Origin: Curvibacter soli
Lineage (GTDB): Bacteria > Pseudomonadota > Gammaproteobacteria > Burkholderiales > Burkholderiaceae_C
Assembly: GCF_029211125.1 (NCBI RefSeq)
Contig: NZ_JARGEN010000059.1
Coordinates: 1-64,000, forward strand
Length of the DNA stretch: 64,000 nt
Direction: 5' to 3'
How positions within the stretch are numbered: the stretch's first letter is position 1; each line of letters starts with the position of its first letter. The position numbers and the translations under genes were made by a program. Below the pieces are notes generated by a model. The model did no database searches and had not been told where the DNA came from. It saw only the letters and a program-made list of their open reading frames with translations. Positions 45,244 through 54,292 of this stretch are shown here, piece by piece.

Positions 45244-46302
45244 CTACATACTGATCGCACAACCCTTTTTTGCGGTGGCAATCGCCTGATCTGCCATGAC
45301 TTGAGCTTGCTCGTTTTTTTGCTGAAGGGTCATTTTGTAGGCTTCCAAATGCTCAATCTGATATTCGGTAGCCTTGGATGCCTGATTAGCTGCCTTGGTG
45401 ATCAAGGTTTTGTCGTCCTGCAAGGCGGAAAGCCATGACTTCAAGTATGCCGCATGGTTTTCATGGCTGGAAGGATTGTGGGGGATACCCAACTCAACAG
45501 CCATGAACGATGAAGTCAGTTCGGCGATCAGCTCTTCTTTTGCATACTCGGTTGTGCCGAATCCGTTTCCCATTTTTCTGCCCAATGCTGGCCCCGTGCT
45601 ATGCCCAAACTCATGTAGTAAGGTGTCGGCATAGGCTTCACTACTCTTGAATAGACCGGGTTCAGGCATATGAACCAGATGCTTGGAAGATGAATAGTAG
45701 GCACGAGAGATCCCAGAGTGTTCCACTTTGAGATCAGTTCTTTCCTGCAAAGCCTTTGAGAGTAGTTCAATCTCTTCAGCCGGTTTCACTTCCTTACTGG
45801 CTTGTATGTAAGGTGGCATTCCTTCAATCTGACAGGCATTGAAAACGGGATACCACTTGAAGCCAATCTTCGGATTGCCATTTTCATCAAGAATAGGGGT
45901 AGCTTTCCCATCACTGTTCTTCAGAACATTACCGTCACTATCTTTCTGGTAGGCGGGAACGACCTTCATGATGTAGCTGGCCTTGGAACCCTTCTTGATG
46001 TGAAGTGGTGTTTCCATTTTTTTGGACAGTTCTTGCATTTGAACGAAGGTCATCCAGCGTGGATCGCTGAACTCTTCAGTCATCAGCGTTGCAACATTCG
46101 AACCGTGATATTTTTCACCAGTCAGGGCATTTCTTGGCCATTCATTGCAACTAAAGAATGGCTTATCCCACTTCAAACCTTGCTCTTCACAAGCAATCGC
46201 TTCTTCAATACGTGTAATGAACTTGTTGGTTAGTTCCTGCTGATAGTCTCGCTCTTCAGTCTTGGCGTATTCTTTCTTTTGATATTGTTTCTTGTATGCC
46301 AT
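45244..46302 (-). CDS. ArdC-like antirestriction protein
   Basis: This 352-residue protein has the ArdC N-terminal single-stranded-DNA-binding domain (KPFFSCNEWPRNALTGEKYHGSNV, DPRWMTFVQM) and a C-terminal zincin metallopeptidase domain with HEFGH (230-234) followed by KEELIAELTSSFMAVELGI, which supplies the third zinc ligand. ArdC proteins protect incoming single-stranded plasmid DNA from host restriction. Its presence beside the mobilisation genes fits protection after transfer, while the element also carries its own restriction operon. Confidence 0.88.
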   Translation of the reverse strand: MAYKKQYQKKEYAKTEERDYQQELTNKFITRIEEAIACEEQGLKWDKPFFSCNEWPRNALTGEKYHGSNVATLMTEEFSDPRWMTFVQMQELSKKMETPLHIKKGSKASYIMKVVPAYQKDSDGNVLKNSDGKATPILDENGNPKIGFKWYPVFNACQIEGMPPYIQASKEVKPAEEIELLSKALQERTDLKVEHSGISRAYYSSSKHLVHMPEPGLFKSSEAYADTLLHEFGHSTGPALGRKMGNGFGTTEYAKEELIAELTSSFMAVELGIPHNPSSHENHAAYLKSWLSALQDDKTLITKAANQASKATEYQIEHLEAYKMTLQQKNEQAQVMADQAIATAKKGCAISM

Positions 46303-46387
46303 CTATGTCTCTATGATTATTATAACTAACCATAACGACAAAATTAACAATGTCAATAAACAAACCGCTCATCCAAAAAAACAACCT

Positions 46388-46960
46388 TCATTGGTCAGGC
46401 TGGTGAAGCCTATCTCCGAGATAGAACAACCCCCAAAAGCTCGTTATAAGCATCTGCCAGAATACAAACAATAAAATCAACATGTAAGATGCAGACACCA
46501 ACGTATGGAAATTCTCTGGAATAATTGCTTTTATTGGAAGATAGATAGCTTGCCCAAAAATAGCAATAACAATAATAATCAGGCTCTCAGCAGTCAAAAA
46601 AGCAAACATTGAACATAAGAATCGTCTTCTTGTAAGCTCAATTGGCACTATTTGACCTTGGACCATAATGTCCAGTTTCGGCGCCGGCTTAGGCATTGTC
46701 TTATCAATGTCTAGCTTGTTGAAGGTAGCAATAGCAGCTAGTGCCGCGATGTAAAAGCCAGGTAGCCCTTGAACAAATCCAAGAATTTTTGAAATGACCG
46801 CACCATCAGCATAAAGTGGGATGTTCCCGTACTTTTTTAATCCAAACAACAGAGCAGTTGATAGCACTGCAAAAATAAGAGGATAGACCCAATCTACCAC
46901 CCATTTCTGCTTGTGCTCAATGGATAGATAGGAAAGAGGTCTAAGTAAATGTCTGAACAT
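46388..46960 (-). CDS. Four-helix membrane protein, partner of the next gene
   Basis: This 190-residue protein has four predicted membrane helices (about residues 25-42, 58-80, 112-138 and 150-177). Between helices 2 and 3 is a polar loop (KLDIDKTMPKPAPKLDIMVQGQ). The start codon shares its position with the stop of the 320-residue gene upstream, so the two form an operon. A small four-helix membrane protein plus a soluble partner is the layout of several antiphage modules (for example Kiwa), but no family is recognised and that comparison is only of shape. Confidence 0.6.
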   Translation of the reverse strand: MFRHLLRPLSYLSIEHKQKWVVDWVYPLIFAVLSTALLFGLKKYGNIPLYADGAVISKILGFVQGLPGFYIAALAAIATFNKLDIDKTMPKPAPKLDIMVQGQIVPIELTRRRFLCSMFAFLTAESLIIIVIAIFGQAIYLPIKAIIPENFHTLVSASYMLILLFVFWQMLITSFWGLFYLGDRLHQPDQ

Positions 46961-47922
46961 TACGCCTCCGGCATCAAAAGCTCTTTCATTTTACCAAGTA
47001 TGGGATCACAAAACTTGTCATATGAAGACTTCAAGTCGAATTCAAAACCGTCTAATTTTTCTTTTTTGACATAACCTTGTGCTGATGCAGCATCTGTATC
47101 CATCTCTACAGTTCTATCAACACCAGTAGGCGTCTTGAACTTGATACGCGCACGACTATAGTCTTCTTTCTTACTGGAAAATACTTTTTTCATCCGATTA
47201 AATTTGTCTTTAATCGGCTTATCTTCATCTTTCAATGTCAAAACAAGCGTTTTGCACTTCTCTTGTATATAACCATCCTCATCAATATTTGTGTATTTTT
47301 CTTTTTCCGTAATTAGTTCGATAGACTGAATTTTTCCATTATCCAAGTCATACTTCAAATCATCAGAAATATGCCCCTCAAATTCACACTTGAAGATTAC
47401 ATTGTACTTTTTCGGCTTACCGGCATCATCAACAGAACCATCTGGATGATTTTGTTCAAAGTCTAGTGGTGCGATAGACTTTGCGTCATGAAGAATCTGG
47501 TTGAGCAATCGCTGGACAACAAACATTCCAAGACCCGCACAATACTCAATCAATACCAAAGCAGGATCTAAGTCGTTTTGTGGAAGTTGTACAACAACAT
47601 GAACAGAAAAATCTTGTCCTTCTTTCTCCTGTTTTTCTGCTGTGCGCCTCTTCTTTTCTTTAGGAATGGTGAATACTGGATCAGACATTCCTTTGTCTGA
47701 CTTGTTGACCAGGATGCTGATGATGTCACCATCCCACTTCCATTCTGACACATAGAGTTGTTCTCGCCCCTTTGACATCTCTTTGATGCGCTGCTCAACA
47801 GGAACAAGCTCCATCAATTGGAAAGCTTTTCTGACCGAAATTGGTTTCGGTGCTTTGAAGGTCCGAGACTCTGCACCAATGGCGAGATCGTAGAAGAACA
47901 CCAAACGTTCGGATTTTTTCAC
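46960..47922 (-). CDS. Unknown soluble protein, partner of the four-helix membrane protein
   Basis: This 320-residue protein is not recognised. It starts MKKSERLVFFYDLAIGAES and has alternating beta-rich segments, one basic loop (PKEKKRRTAEKQEKEGQDF) and a lysine-rich stretch (KFNRMKKVFSSKKEDYSRARIKF) that could touch nucleic acid. No membrane helix or nuclease motif is evident. It overlaps the downstream membrane-protein gene and lies 35 bp downstream of the element rarA stop, in the cargo position next to attR. Low GC suggests recent acquisition. Confidence 0.6.
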   Translation of the reverse strand: MKKSERLVFFYDLAIGAESRTFKAPKPISVRKAFQLMELVPVEQRIKEMSKGREQLYVSEWKWDGDIISILVNKSDKGMSDPVFTIPKEKKRRTAEKQEKEGQDFSVHVVVQLPQNDLDPALVLIEYCAGLGMFVVQRLLNQILHDAKSIAPLDFEQNHPDGSVDDAGKPKKYNVIFKCEFEGHISDDLKYDLDNGKIQSIELITEKEKYTNIDEDGYIQEKCKTLVLTLKDEDKPIKDKFNRMKKVFSSKKEDYSRARIKFKTPTGVDRTVEMDTDAASAQGYVKKEKLDGFEFDLKSSYDKFCDPILGKMKELLMPEA

Positions 47923-47957
47923 TTACTCTATCCCTTTGGAATTTTTACTACAGCTTA

Positions 47958-49262
47958 CTACTTCTTGCCAGCTTCTTCATCCCACTTTTTCAGCAGGTTC
48001 AACTTCTCACCAATCTTACTTTCCAAGCCTCTAGGAACTGGTTGATACCAGCTTGGTTCAGCCATCCCATCTGGAAAATAGGTTTCACCCGCAGCATAAG
48101 CATTGGGTTCGTCATGGGCATATCTGTATGCGTGCCCATAACCCAGTTCCTTCATCAGTTTGGTAGGAGCATTCCTGAGATGAACGGGAACTTCTCGGCT
48201 CTTGTCCTGCTTCACGAAGGCACGTGCCTTGTTATAGGCCATGTAGCCTGCATTACTCTTGGCAGCAATCGCCAGATAGATCACTGCCTGTCCAAGTGCC
48301 AATTCACCTTCTGGACTACCTAGGCGCTCATAAGTCAGAGCTGCATCGTTGGCGATCTGCATAGCTCTTGGATCTGCTAACCCAATGTCTTCCCAAGCCA
48401 TACGAACAATGCGACGAGCCAAGTATCTTGCGTCTGCCCCGCCATCCAGCATTCTGGACAGCCAATAAAGGGCAGCATCAGGATTGGAACCCCTGACTGA
48501 TTTGTGCAGGGCGGAAATCTGGTCGTAGAAGTTGTCTCCCCCCTTATCAAACCTCCGCGAGTTCAATGACAGAGCATTCTTGATGAAGTCCGCATCAATG
48601 TTCGTAACCCCAGCAGCCCCGGCTGCTGTACTGCACTGTTCCAGCAGGTTCAGGAATCTACGGGCATCACCATCCGCATAACCGACAAGTGTTTCAATAG
48701 ACAGCTCTTCAAAGGTCAGATGACCCAGTACCGTTTCTTTTGCCCTGACGAACAGTTCCTTCAACTCATCGTCCGTCAAAGACTTCAGAACATAGACTTG
48801 AGATCGGGACAACAAAGCAGAATTGACTTCAAACGAAGGGTTTTCGGTTGTCGCACCGATGAAGGTTACAAGCCCAGACTCTGCATAAGGCAGTAGCGCA
48901 TCTTGTTGTGACTTATTAAATCGGTGAATCTCATCAACGAACAAGATGGTGTGCTTACCTTGGGCAAGGTTTTGCTCGGCCTGTTCCATCGCTGCACGGA
49001 TGTCTTTGACCCCAGAGAACACCGCCGACAATGCAATGAACTCACAGGCAAACGCTTTGGCGGTCAGTCTTGCCAACGTGGTTTTTCCGACCCCAGGTGG
49101 TCCCCAGAAAATCATTGAGTGCGCTTTGCCGGACTGGAAGGCAAGCTTCAGGGGCTTACCTTCCCCAAGCAGGTGCGACTGCCCAATCACTTCGTCCAAC
49201 ACCCTAGGTCTCAGAGCTTCAGCCAAGGGGGCAACAGGCGATTTTTCGAACAGGTCAGCCAT
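47958..49262 (-). CDS. rarA: Element-encoded complete RarA (MgsA) AAA+ ATPase, replacing the disrupted host copy
   Basis: This 434-residue protein is a full RarA, an AAA+ ATPase that acts at stalled replication forks. It has Walker [10 protein letters not shown], Walker [10 protein letters not shown], the sensor region [19 protein letters not shown] and the whole C-terminal tetramerisation domain. It is closely similar to the host protein along its length, and F115-N116-K117 fall at exactly the same residue numbers. Its DNA is much lower in GC and the codons at the integration site are TTT-AAT-AAG rather than TTC-AAC-AAG. The ATG at 49262 overlaps the TGA of the interrupted host frame by 8 nt (ATGGCTGA), with a weak AGGG upstream. 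It is the last gene before attR. Confidence 0.95.
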   Translation of the reverse strand: MADLFEKSPVAPLAEALRPRVLDEVIGQSHLLGEGKPLKLAFQSGKAHSMIFWGPPGVGKTTLARLTAKAFACEFIALSAVFSGVKDIRAAMEQAEQNLAQGKHTILFVDEIHRFNKSQQDALLPYAESGLVTFIGATTENPSFEVNSALLSRSQVYVLKSLTDDELKELFVRAKETVLGHLTFEELSIETLVGYADGDARRFLNLLEQCSTAAGAAGVTNIDADFIKNALSLNSRRFDKGGDNFYDQISALHKSVRGSNPDAALYWLSRMLDGGADARYLARRIVRMAWEDIGLADPRAMQIANDAALTYERLGSPEGELALGQAVIYLAIAAKSNAGYMAYNKARAFVKQDKSREVPVHLRNAPTKLMKELGYGHAYRYAHDEPNAYAAGETYFPDGMAEPSWYQPVPRGLESKIGEKLNLLKKWDEEAGKK

Positions 49263-49303
49263 GTTGAATCCGCCCTAAAATCATGCTGCTACGAGTCTGA
49301 AAG

Positions 49304-49331
49304 TTGTGCCAAGGCACAAAAAAGGCACAAA
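49304..49331. promoter_or_regulatory. Arm-type repeats near attR
   Basis: GGCACAAA occurs at 49313-49320 and 49324-49331, with a partial inverted TTGTGCC at 49304-49310. These match the repeats beside the integrase at the other end, and lie between the element rarA start and the attR core. Confidence 0.7.
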
Positions 49332-49372
49332 ACATATTTTTAAGTCGTTGATTTACAATGACTTTTATATAT

Positions 49373-49380
49373 TTGTTGAA
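49373..49380. other. attR core of the integrated element
   Basis: TTGTTGAA here duplicates the attL core at 16155-16162. To its right, host rarA coding sequence resumes (CCTGTGAATCTCATCGACGA); to its left is AT-rich element sequence. The first 20 or so host bases use AGG for arginine and are less GC-rich than usual, so the actual strand exchange might extend slightly to the right. Confidence 0.85.
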
Positions 49381-49860
49381 CCTGTGAATCTCATCGACGA
49401 ACAGGATGGTCTTCCTGCCCTGCGCGAGGTTGTGCTCGGCCTGCTCCATCGAGGCGCGGATCTCCTTCACGCCCGCGAACACCGCCGACAGCGCGATGAA
49501 CTCGTAGCCGAACGCCTGCGCCGTGAGCCGCGCCAGCGTGGTCTTGCCGACGCCGGGCGGGCCCCAGAGGATCATCGAGTGCGGCTTGCCCGACTCGAAC
49601 GCCAGCCGCAGCGGCCGGCCCGGGCCGATGAGGTGCGACTGGCCCACCACCTCGTCTAGGCTGGCCGGGCGCAGGGCTTCGGCCAAAGGGGCCGTGGGCG
49701 TGGCATGGAACAGGTCAGCCATGGCGGGGCGCCCTCCCCTGTGGCGGGCGCGGCGCGGGCGGTAACGGTGGTCGCATGGGGCCTATTTTCGGCCCAATCG
49801 CCCCGGCCCGGATGCGGATGGCCGCCGGGCCGCCCCCGCAGGAGCGGCGCGCGACGGGGA

Positions 49861-50994
49861 TCAGTGGTAGGTGTACGTCACCGTGTAGGGCACCGTCATC
49901 GAGATCGGCGACGCGATCTGCAGCGTGGCCGACACATGGCCCACCGTGCCATTGAACGAGCAGTTGTTGATGACGAGCGTGCCCGTGCCGCTGGGGATGG
50001 CCTGCGTGAGCGAGCCGCTGGAACTGGCGTTCGTGAGGTCGTCGCAGAACTCCGCCTGCGTGGCCGGCTTGGGCACGTTGTTGATCGTGACCGGCGCCAC
50101 GCTGATGCCAGACGCCACGATGTCCAGCGTCAAGGTATAGCTGCCCCCGGCGGATGGCGGCGCGGTCACCGTCACATGCGCGCTGGCCAGTGCGGCCTGG
50201 AAGCCCGCAGGCGGCGTGAACACGGGCGTGGCGGCGGCGTTCAGCAGCGTCGCGTAGCTCATGCCCAGGTTGGCCAGGGCCAGCTTCAGCGCCTCCAGGA
50301 TGTCATCGATCGGGTCCTTGGCAGCCGCAGTGAACGGCTGGGTGACCGGGTTGATCGTGTTCAGCACCGCCAGGCCCAGCGCGGCGCGCAGCTTGGCCAG
50401 CGCCTGGTCGATGTTGGCGATGGTCACGTTGGACAGGTTCGCCGGCCCGCTGGCGCCCCACCACTGCGCAGGCGCCTGGCCCGTGAGGTTGGCCACCAGA
50501 AGGTCGGTGAGCGGCGTGATGTTGACCGTGTCGAACGAAATGGCCACCGAGTAAAGCGCCTGTCCCGCAGCCAGATTGCCGCCGGAAATCTTGACGGCGC
50601 ACGGCAGCGACTGCCCGGTGGCGCTGATGGTCCAGGTGCCGCCGGGGCCCGTGATGGCGGTCGGCAGCGTGCCGCCGCCGGAGCAGACGGCCTGCACGGT
50701 GCCGCCCACGATGGGCGCGCCCACCGCCGCCGTGCCGCTGAGGGCCGTCGGCGCAGGGGCGGGCGACGGCGCCGGAGTGGGCGCAGGGGCCGGTGCCGGA
50801 GCAGGCGTGGGCGCCGGCGCAGGGGCGGGCGACGGGGATGGCGCGGGGGCCGGCGCCGATGGCGTGGGCGCGGGCGCCGGAGCGGGGCTGTCGTCGCTGC
50901 CGCCGCCACATGCCACCAGCCCCGCCGTCGCGGACAGGGCCAGAAGATACCGAACCCGCTGCGCCCATGCCATTGCAAAAACCTCAGACTTCAT
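49861..50994 (-). CDS. Predicted lipoprotein with long proline-alanine linker
   Basis: This 377-residue protein starts with a signal peptide ending LSATAGLVACGGG, whose lipobox cysteine would be lipidated. Residues about 35-85 consist of repeated Pro-Ala-Pro units with Ser and Thr, a flexible spacer. The remaining part is rich in Thr, Ala and Gly and predicted beta-rich (LSGTAAVGAPIVGGTVQAVC, resembling surface carboxypeptidase-regulatory-like starts). It likely sits on the outer membrane with an exposed domain; function unknown. A very long open frame continues upstream on this strand through the copper ATPase gene but is antisense noise. Confidence 0.75.
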   Translation of the reverse strand: MKSEVFAMAWAQRVRYLLALSATAGLVACGGGSDDSPAPAPAPTPSAPAPAPSPSPAPAPAPTPAPAPAPAPTPAPSPAPAPTALSGTAAVGAPIVGGTVQAVCSGGGTLPTAITGPGGTWTISATGQSLPCAVKISGGNLAAGQALYSVAISFDTVNITPLTDLLVANLTGQAPAQWWGASGPANLSNVTIANIDQALAKLRAALGLAVLNTINPVTQPFTAAAKDPIDDILEALKLALANLGMSYATLLNAAATPVFTPPAGFQAALASAHVTVTAPPSAGGSYTLTLDIVASGISVAPVTINNVPKPATQAEFCDDLTNASSSGSLTQAIPSGTGTLVINNCSFNGTVGHVSATLQIASPISMTVPYTVTYTYH

Positions 50995-51107
50995 TGACGA
51001 CCTCCGTGTTGATAAATGTTTCCCTCGCCCATTGTTGAATGCCGGGTTCGCACTGACAATCCCGCATTCAGGGGGGCGCGCCAACGCCCCTGGTCCAGGC
51101 AAGAATT

Positions 51108-51160
51108 GGCCTCCAGCGCAATATCCACTTGCGCTGGTAGCTATCAAATAAATAGCAATC
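51108..51160. repeat. Short dispersed chromosomal repeat
   Basis: GGCCTCCAGCGC is followed by GCGCTGGTAGCTATCAAATA, an imperfect palindrome also seen at 10012-10055. It lies directly upstream of the copper ATPase start. Confidence 0.55.
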
Positions 51161-51168
51161 CATACACC

Positions 51169-53526
51169 ATGGACACCACCACCGAACAAACGCCGGCACC
51201 CGCGCAGCGAGACCCCGTGTGCGGCATGCCCGTGCAGCCCGCTGCGCCGCACCACGCCAGCTACGCGGGGCGCACCTATCGCTTCTGCAGTGCGCACTGC
51301 CAGGCGAAGTTCGAGGCCGACCCGGCGCAGTACGTGGCACAGCCCGCGGCGGCGCCCGGGCACCATCACCCCCTCCAGGCGGCGGCGCCCGCGGCCGCGG
51401 AGGCCCCGCCCGCCCCCGCCGGTACGGTCTACACCTGCCCCATGCACCCGGAAATCCGGCAGGACCATCCGGGCCACTGCCCCAAGTGCGGCATGGCGCT
51501 CGAACCCGTGCTGCCCAGCCTGGACGCCGGCGACGACGACAACCCCGAGCTGCGCGACTTCACGCGCCGCTTCTGGTGGACGCTGCCGCTCTCCGCCACC
51601 GTGCTGGTGCTGGCGATGTTCGGACACGCACTGCACCTCATGGACATGGGCGCGCAAAGCTGGCTGGAGCTGCTGCTGGCGCTGCCCGTGGTGCTGTGGG
51701 CCGGCTGGCCGTTTTTCGTGCGCGGCTGGCAGTCGCTGGTGAACCGCAGCCCCAACATGTGGACGCTCATCAGCCTGGGCACGGGCGCGGCCTTCGGCTA
51801 CAGCGTGGCGGCCACAGTGGCGCCGGGCCTGTTCCCCGACTCCTTCCGGTCCATGGACCGCGTGGGCGTGTACTTCGAGGCGGCGGCGGTCATCATCTCG
51901 CTCACGCTGCTGGGCCAGATGCTGGAGCTGAAGGCGCGCTCGCAGACTTCCGCCGCCATCCAGTCGCTGCTGGGCCTGGCGCCCAGGACCGCGCGCCGCA
52001 TCCGCGACGGCGGCGATGAGGAGGACGTGCCGCTCGCCGACGTGCACGTCGGCGACCGCCTGCGCGTGCGCCCCGGCGAGAAGGTGCCGGTGGACGGCGT
52101 GGTGGCCGAGGGCAGCAGCGCCGTGGACGAATCCATGCTGACCGGCGAGCCCGTGCCCGTGACCAAGCGCACGGGCGACAAGCTCATCGGCGCCACACTC
52201 AACACCAGCGGCGCGCTGGTCATGCGCGCCGAGCGCGTGGGCGCGGCCACCATGCTCGCGCAGATCGTGCAGATGGTGGCGCAGGCCCAGCGCTCGCGCG
52301 CGCCGATGCAGCGCATGGCCGACGCGGTGGCGGGCTGGTTCGTGCTGGCGGTGGCGGCCGTGGCGCTGCTGGCTTTCTTCGGCTGGGGCCTGTTCGGGCC
52401 GGCACAGGGCTGGCTGTTCGGGCTCATCAACGCGGTGTCGGTGCTCATCATCGCCTGCCCATGCGCGCTGGGGCTGGCCACGCCCATGTCGATCATGGTG
52501 GCCACAGGGCGTGGGGCGACGCAGGGCGTGCTGTTCCGCGACGCCGCGGCCATCGAGAACCTGCGCCGCGTGGACACGCTGGTCGTGGACAAGACCGGCA
52601 CCCTCACCGAAGGACGCCCGGCCTTCGAGCGCGTCGTGCCCGCCGAGGGCTTCCGCGCCGACGAAGTGCTGCGCCTGGCCGCCAGCCTGGACCAGGGCAG
52701 CGAGCATCCGCTGGCCGACGCCATCATGCGCGCGGCGCGCGCCCAGGGGCTGGCGCTCGACACGCCAGGGACGTTCGAATCCAGCTCCGGCATCGGCGTG
52801 CGGGGCCAGGTGGCGGGCCATGCGCTGGCGCTGGGCAACACCGTGCTGATGGAGCAGGCCGGCGTATCCACCGCGCCGCTGCAGCCGCAGGCCGAGGCGC
52901 TGCGTGCCGAGGGCGCGAGCGTGATGCACCTGGCGGTGGACGGTCGGCTCGCGGGCCTGCTGGCCGTGTCGGACCCGGTGAAGGCCAGCACGTTCGAGGC
53001 GCTGGCCGCCCTGCACGCCGCCGGCCTGCGCATCGTGATGGCGACCGGCGACGGGCTGACCACCGCGCGCGCGGTGGGCGCCAAGCTCGGCATCGACGAG
53101 GTGCATGGCGAGGTGCTGCCCGCCGACAAGCTGGCGCTGGTGGAGCGCCTGCAGCGCGAGGGCCACGTGGTGGCGATGGCGGGCGACGGTATCAACGACG
53201 CGCCGGCCCTGGCCCGCGCCGACGTGGGCATCGCCATGGGCACGGGCACCGACGTGGCGATGAACAGCGCCCAGGTCACGCTGGTCAAGGGCGACCTGCG
53301 CGGCATCGCCACGGCGCGGGCGCTGTCGCAGGCGACGGTGGGCAACATGCGGCAGAACCTGCTGTTCGCGCTGGTCTACAACGCGCTGGGCGTGCCGCTG
53401 GCGGCGGGCGCGCTGTACCCGTTCACGGGCTGGCTGCTCTCGCCCATGGTGGCGGCGCTGGCGATGAGCCTGAGTTCGGCCTCGGTGGTGGGCAACGCGC
53501 TGCGCCTGCGCCGCCGCCCGCTGTAA
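51169..53526 (+). CDS. copA: Copper-exporting P1B-type ATPase (CopA-like) with YHS and heavy-metal-binding N-terminus
   Basis: This 785-residue inner-membrane pump has an N-terminal YHS domain ([13 protein letters not shown] with [10 protein letters not shown]) and a heavy-metal-binding domain ([22 protein letters not shown]) instead of the usual HMA domains. The ion-site motif is CPC (C430-P431-C432), typical of copper or silver transport. DKTGTLTEG holds the phosphorylated D474, and HPLAD and [12 protein letters not shown] complete the ATPase. The ATG at 51169 gives [11 protein letters not shown]. No copper regulator or chaperone gene is adjacent. It would export Cu(I) from the cytoplasm. 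Confidence 0.94.
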   Translation: MDTTTEQTPAPAQRDPVCGMPVQPAAPHHASYAGRTYRFCSAHCQAKFEADPAQYVAQPAAAPGHHHPLQAAAPAAAEAPPAPAGTVYTCPMHPEIRQDHPGHCPKCGMALEPVLPSLDAGDDDNPELRDFTRRFWWTLPLSATVLVLAMFGHALHLMDMGAQSWLELLLALPVVLWAGWPFFVRGWQSLVNRSPNMWTLISLGTGAAFGYSVAATVAPGLFPDSFRSMDRVGVYFEAAAVIISLTLLGQMLELKARSQTSAAIQSLLGLAPRTARRIRDGGDEEDVPLADVHVGDRLRVRPGEKVPVDGVVAEGSSAVDESMLTGEPVPVTKRTGDKLIGATLNTSGALVMRAERVGAATMLAQIVQMVAQAQRSRAPMQRMADAVAGWFVLAVAAVALLAFFGWGLFGPAQGWLFGLINAVSVLIIACPCALGLATPMSIMVATGRGATQGVLFRDAAAIENLRRVDTLVVDKTGTLTEGRPAFERVVPAEGFRADEVLRLAASLDQGSEHPLADAIMRAARAQGLALDTPGTFESSSGIGVRGQVAGHALALGNTVLMEQAGVSTAPLQPQAEALRAEGASVMHLAVDGRLAGLLAVSDPVKASTFEALAALHAAGLRIVMATGDGLTTARAVGAKLGIDEVHGEVLPADKLALVERLQREGHVVAMAGDGINDAPALARADVGIAMGTGTDVAMNSAQVTLVKGDLRGIATARALSQATVGNMRQNLLFALVYNALGVPLAAGALYPFTGWLLSPMVAALAMSLSSASVVGNALRLRRRPL

Positions 53527-53568
53527 GGACGTCAGGACTTACGCAAACATGCTCCATCGACCTGCCGG

Positions 53569-53595
53569 CTAGTGCAGTGTTCAACGCTGCACTAG
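53569..53595. repeat. MITE-like element, remnant
   Basis: Only the two ends of the element remain: CTAGTGCAGTGTTC is followed after three bases by TGCACTAG. It lies between the convergent copper ATPase and lolA genes. Confidence 0.75.
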
Positions 53596-53631
53596 CGCCA
53601 CAGACGCATCCTTTTTGCGCAAGTCGTGGGG

Positions 53632-54264
53632 CTATTGTTTGAGCACATCCGCCCCGGCGGGCGGCTTGAACCGGAAGGTATCCGCCTCCAGCGGCGCATT
53701 GGTCTGGAAGTTGGCGAAGCGGATGGCCGAGCGCTGGCCGAAGCTGTCCAGGATGTCCAGCGCCGCGAGCTGCGCGCCGCGAAAGCCCACGCGCACGCTC
53801 TGTAACTGGCCCTCGCGCGCCCTGGGCGTCGCCAGAACCCACTGCAGACCGTCGGCGTCGGGCGCGGCATCGAGCTGGTAGTCGCGCCGCAGCGCCGCGA
53901 GGTCGGGCGCGGAGGCCAGCAGCGCGGCGGGCGTGCTGCCGAGCGCCTGGGCCTGGGTGCGCTGCGTCACCTGGTTCAGGTCGGCGTCGTAGAGCCAGAG
54001 CGTCTGGCCATCGGCCACGATGGTCTGCGCAAACGGCTTTTGGTAGGTGAAGCGGAACTTGCCGGGCCGCTCGAAGGCGAAGATACCGCTGGAGGTCCTG
54101 GTGCGGCCCGCCTGCCCGTCCCTGGACGGCGCGGTGACGACCTGCGTGAAGTCGGCCCGCCCGCTGTGCGTGGCGCGCATGAAATCTTCCAGGTCTTTTA
54201 GGCCATCCGCGCAGGCTTTACCTGCGGTGAAAGCTATCAATAATATAGCAAATATTTTTTTCAT
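53632..54264 (-). CDS. lolA: Outer-membrane lipoprotein carrier protein LolA
   Basis: This 210-residue periplasmic chaperone ferries lipoproteins from the LolCDE complex to LolB. It starts with a signal peptide (MKKIFAILLIAFTAGKACA). Family segments follow: SGIFAFERPGKFRFTYQKPFAQTIVADGQTLWLYD, then TPAALLAS and the C-terminal DTFRFKPPAGADVL. The first 25 codons are unusually AT-rich and carry a form of the short chromosomal repeat (AGCTATCAATAATATAGC). It lies 28 bp downstream of ftsK on the same strand, a common arrangement. Confidence 0.95.
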   Translation of the reverse strand: MKKIFAILLIAFTAGKACADGLKDLEDFMRATHSGRADFTQVVTAPSRDGQAGRTRTSSGIFAFERPGKFRFTYQKPFAQTIVADGQTLWLYDADLNQVTQRTQAQALGSTPAALLASAPDLAALRRDYQLDAAPDADGLQWVLATPRAREGQLQSVRVGFRGAQLAALDILDSFGQRSAIRFANFQTNAPLEADTFRFKPPAGADVLKQ

Positions 54265-54292
54265 GAGTGCCAGGATGGTGAACGGGCCGGCA

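Larger units (their letters stand above)
49255..49722 (-). pseudogene. rarA: 5' portion of host rarA fused to element sequence
   Basis: Host codons 1-117 ([19 protein letters not shown] to DEIHRFNK) carry Walker A and Walker B of RarA but lose sensor 1, the arginine finger and the oligomerisation domain. Past attR the frame continues for 38 element-coded residues ([14 protein letters not shown]...) and ends with a TGA at 49255-49257, inside the start of the element rarA. The 155-residue product is unlikely to be active. Its translation may however deliver ribosomes to the intact gene downstream, and the host rarA promoter upstream of 49722 is retained. Confidence 0.93.

Noticed and set aside
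49861-53166. A 1101-codon open frame on the minus strand
   Set aside because: Only the last third (49861-50994) is a real lipoprotein gene with its own start and signal peptide; the rest is antisense to the copper ATPase and has the low-complexity His/Arg/Ala composition of GC-rich shadow frames.
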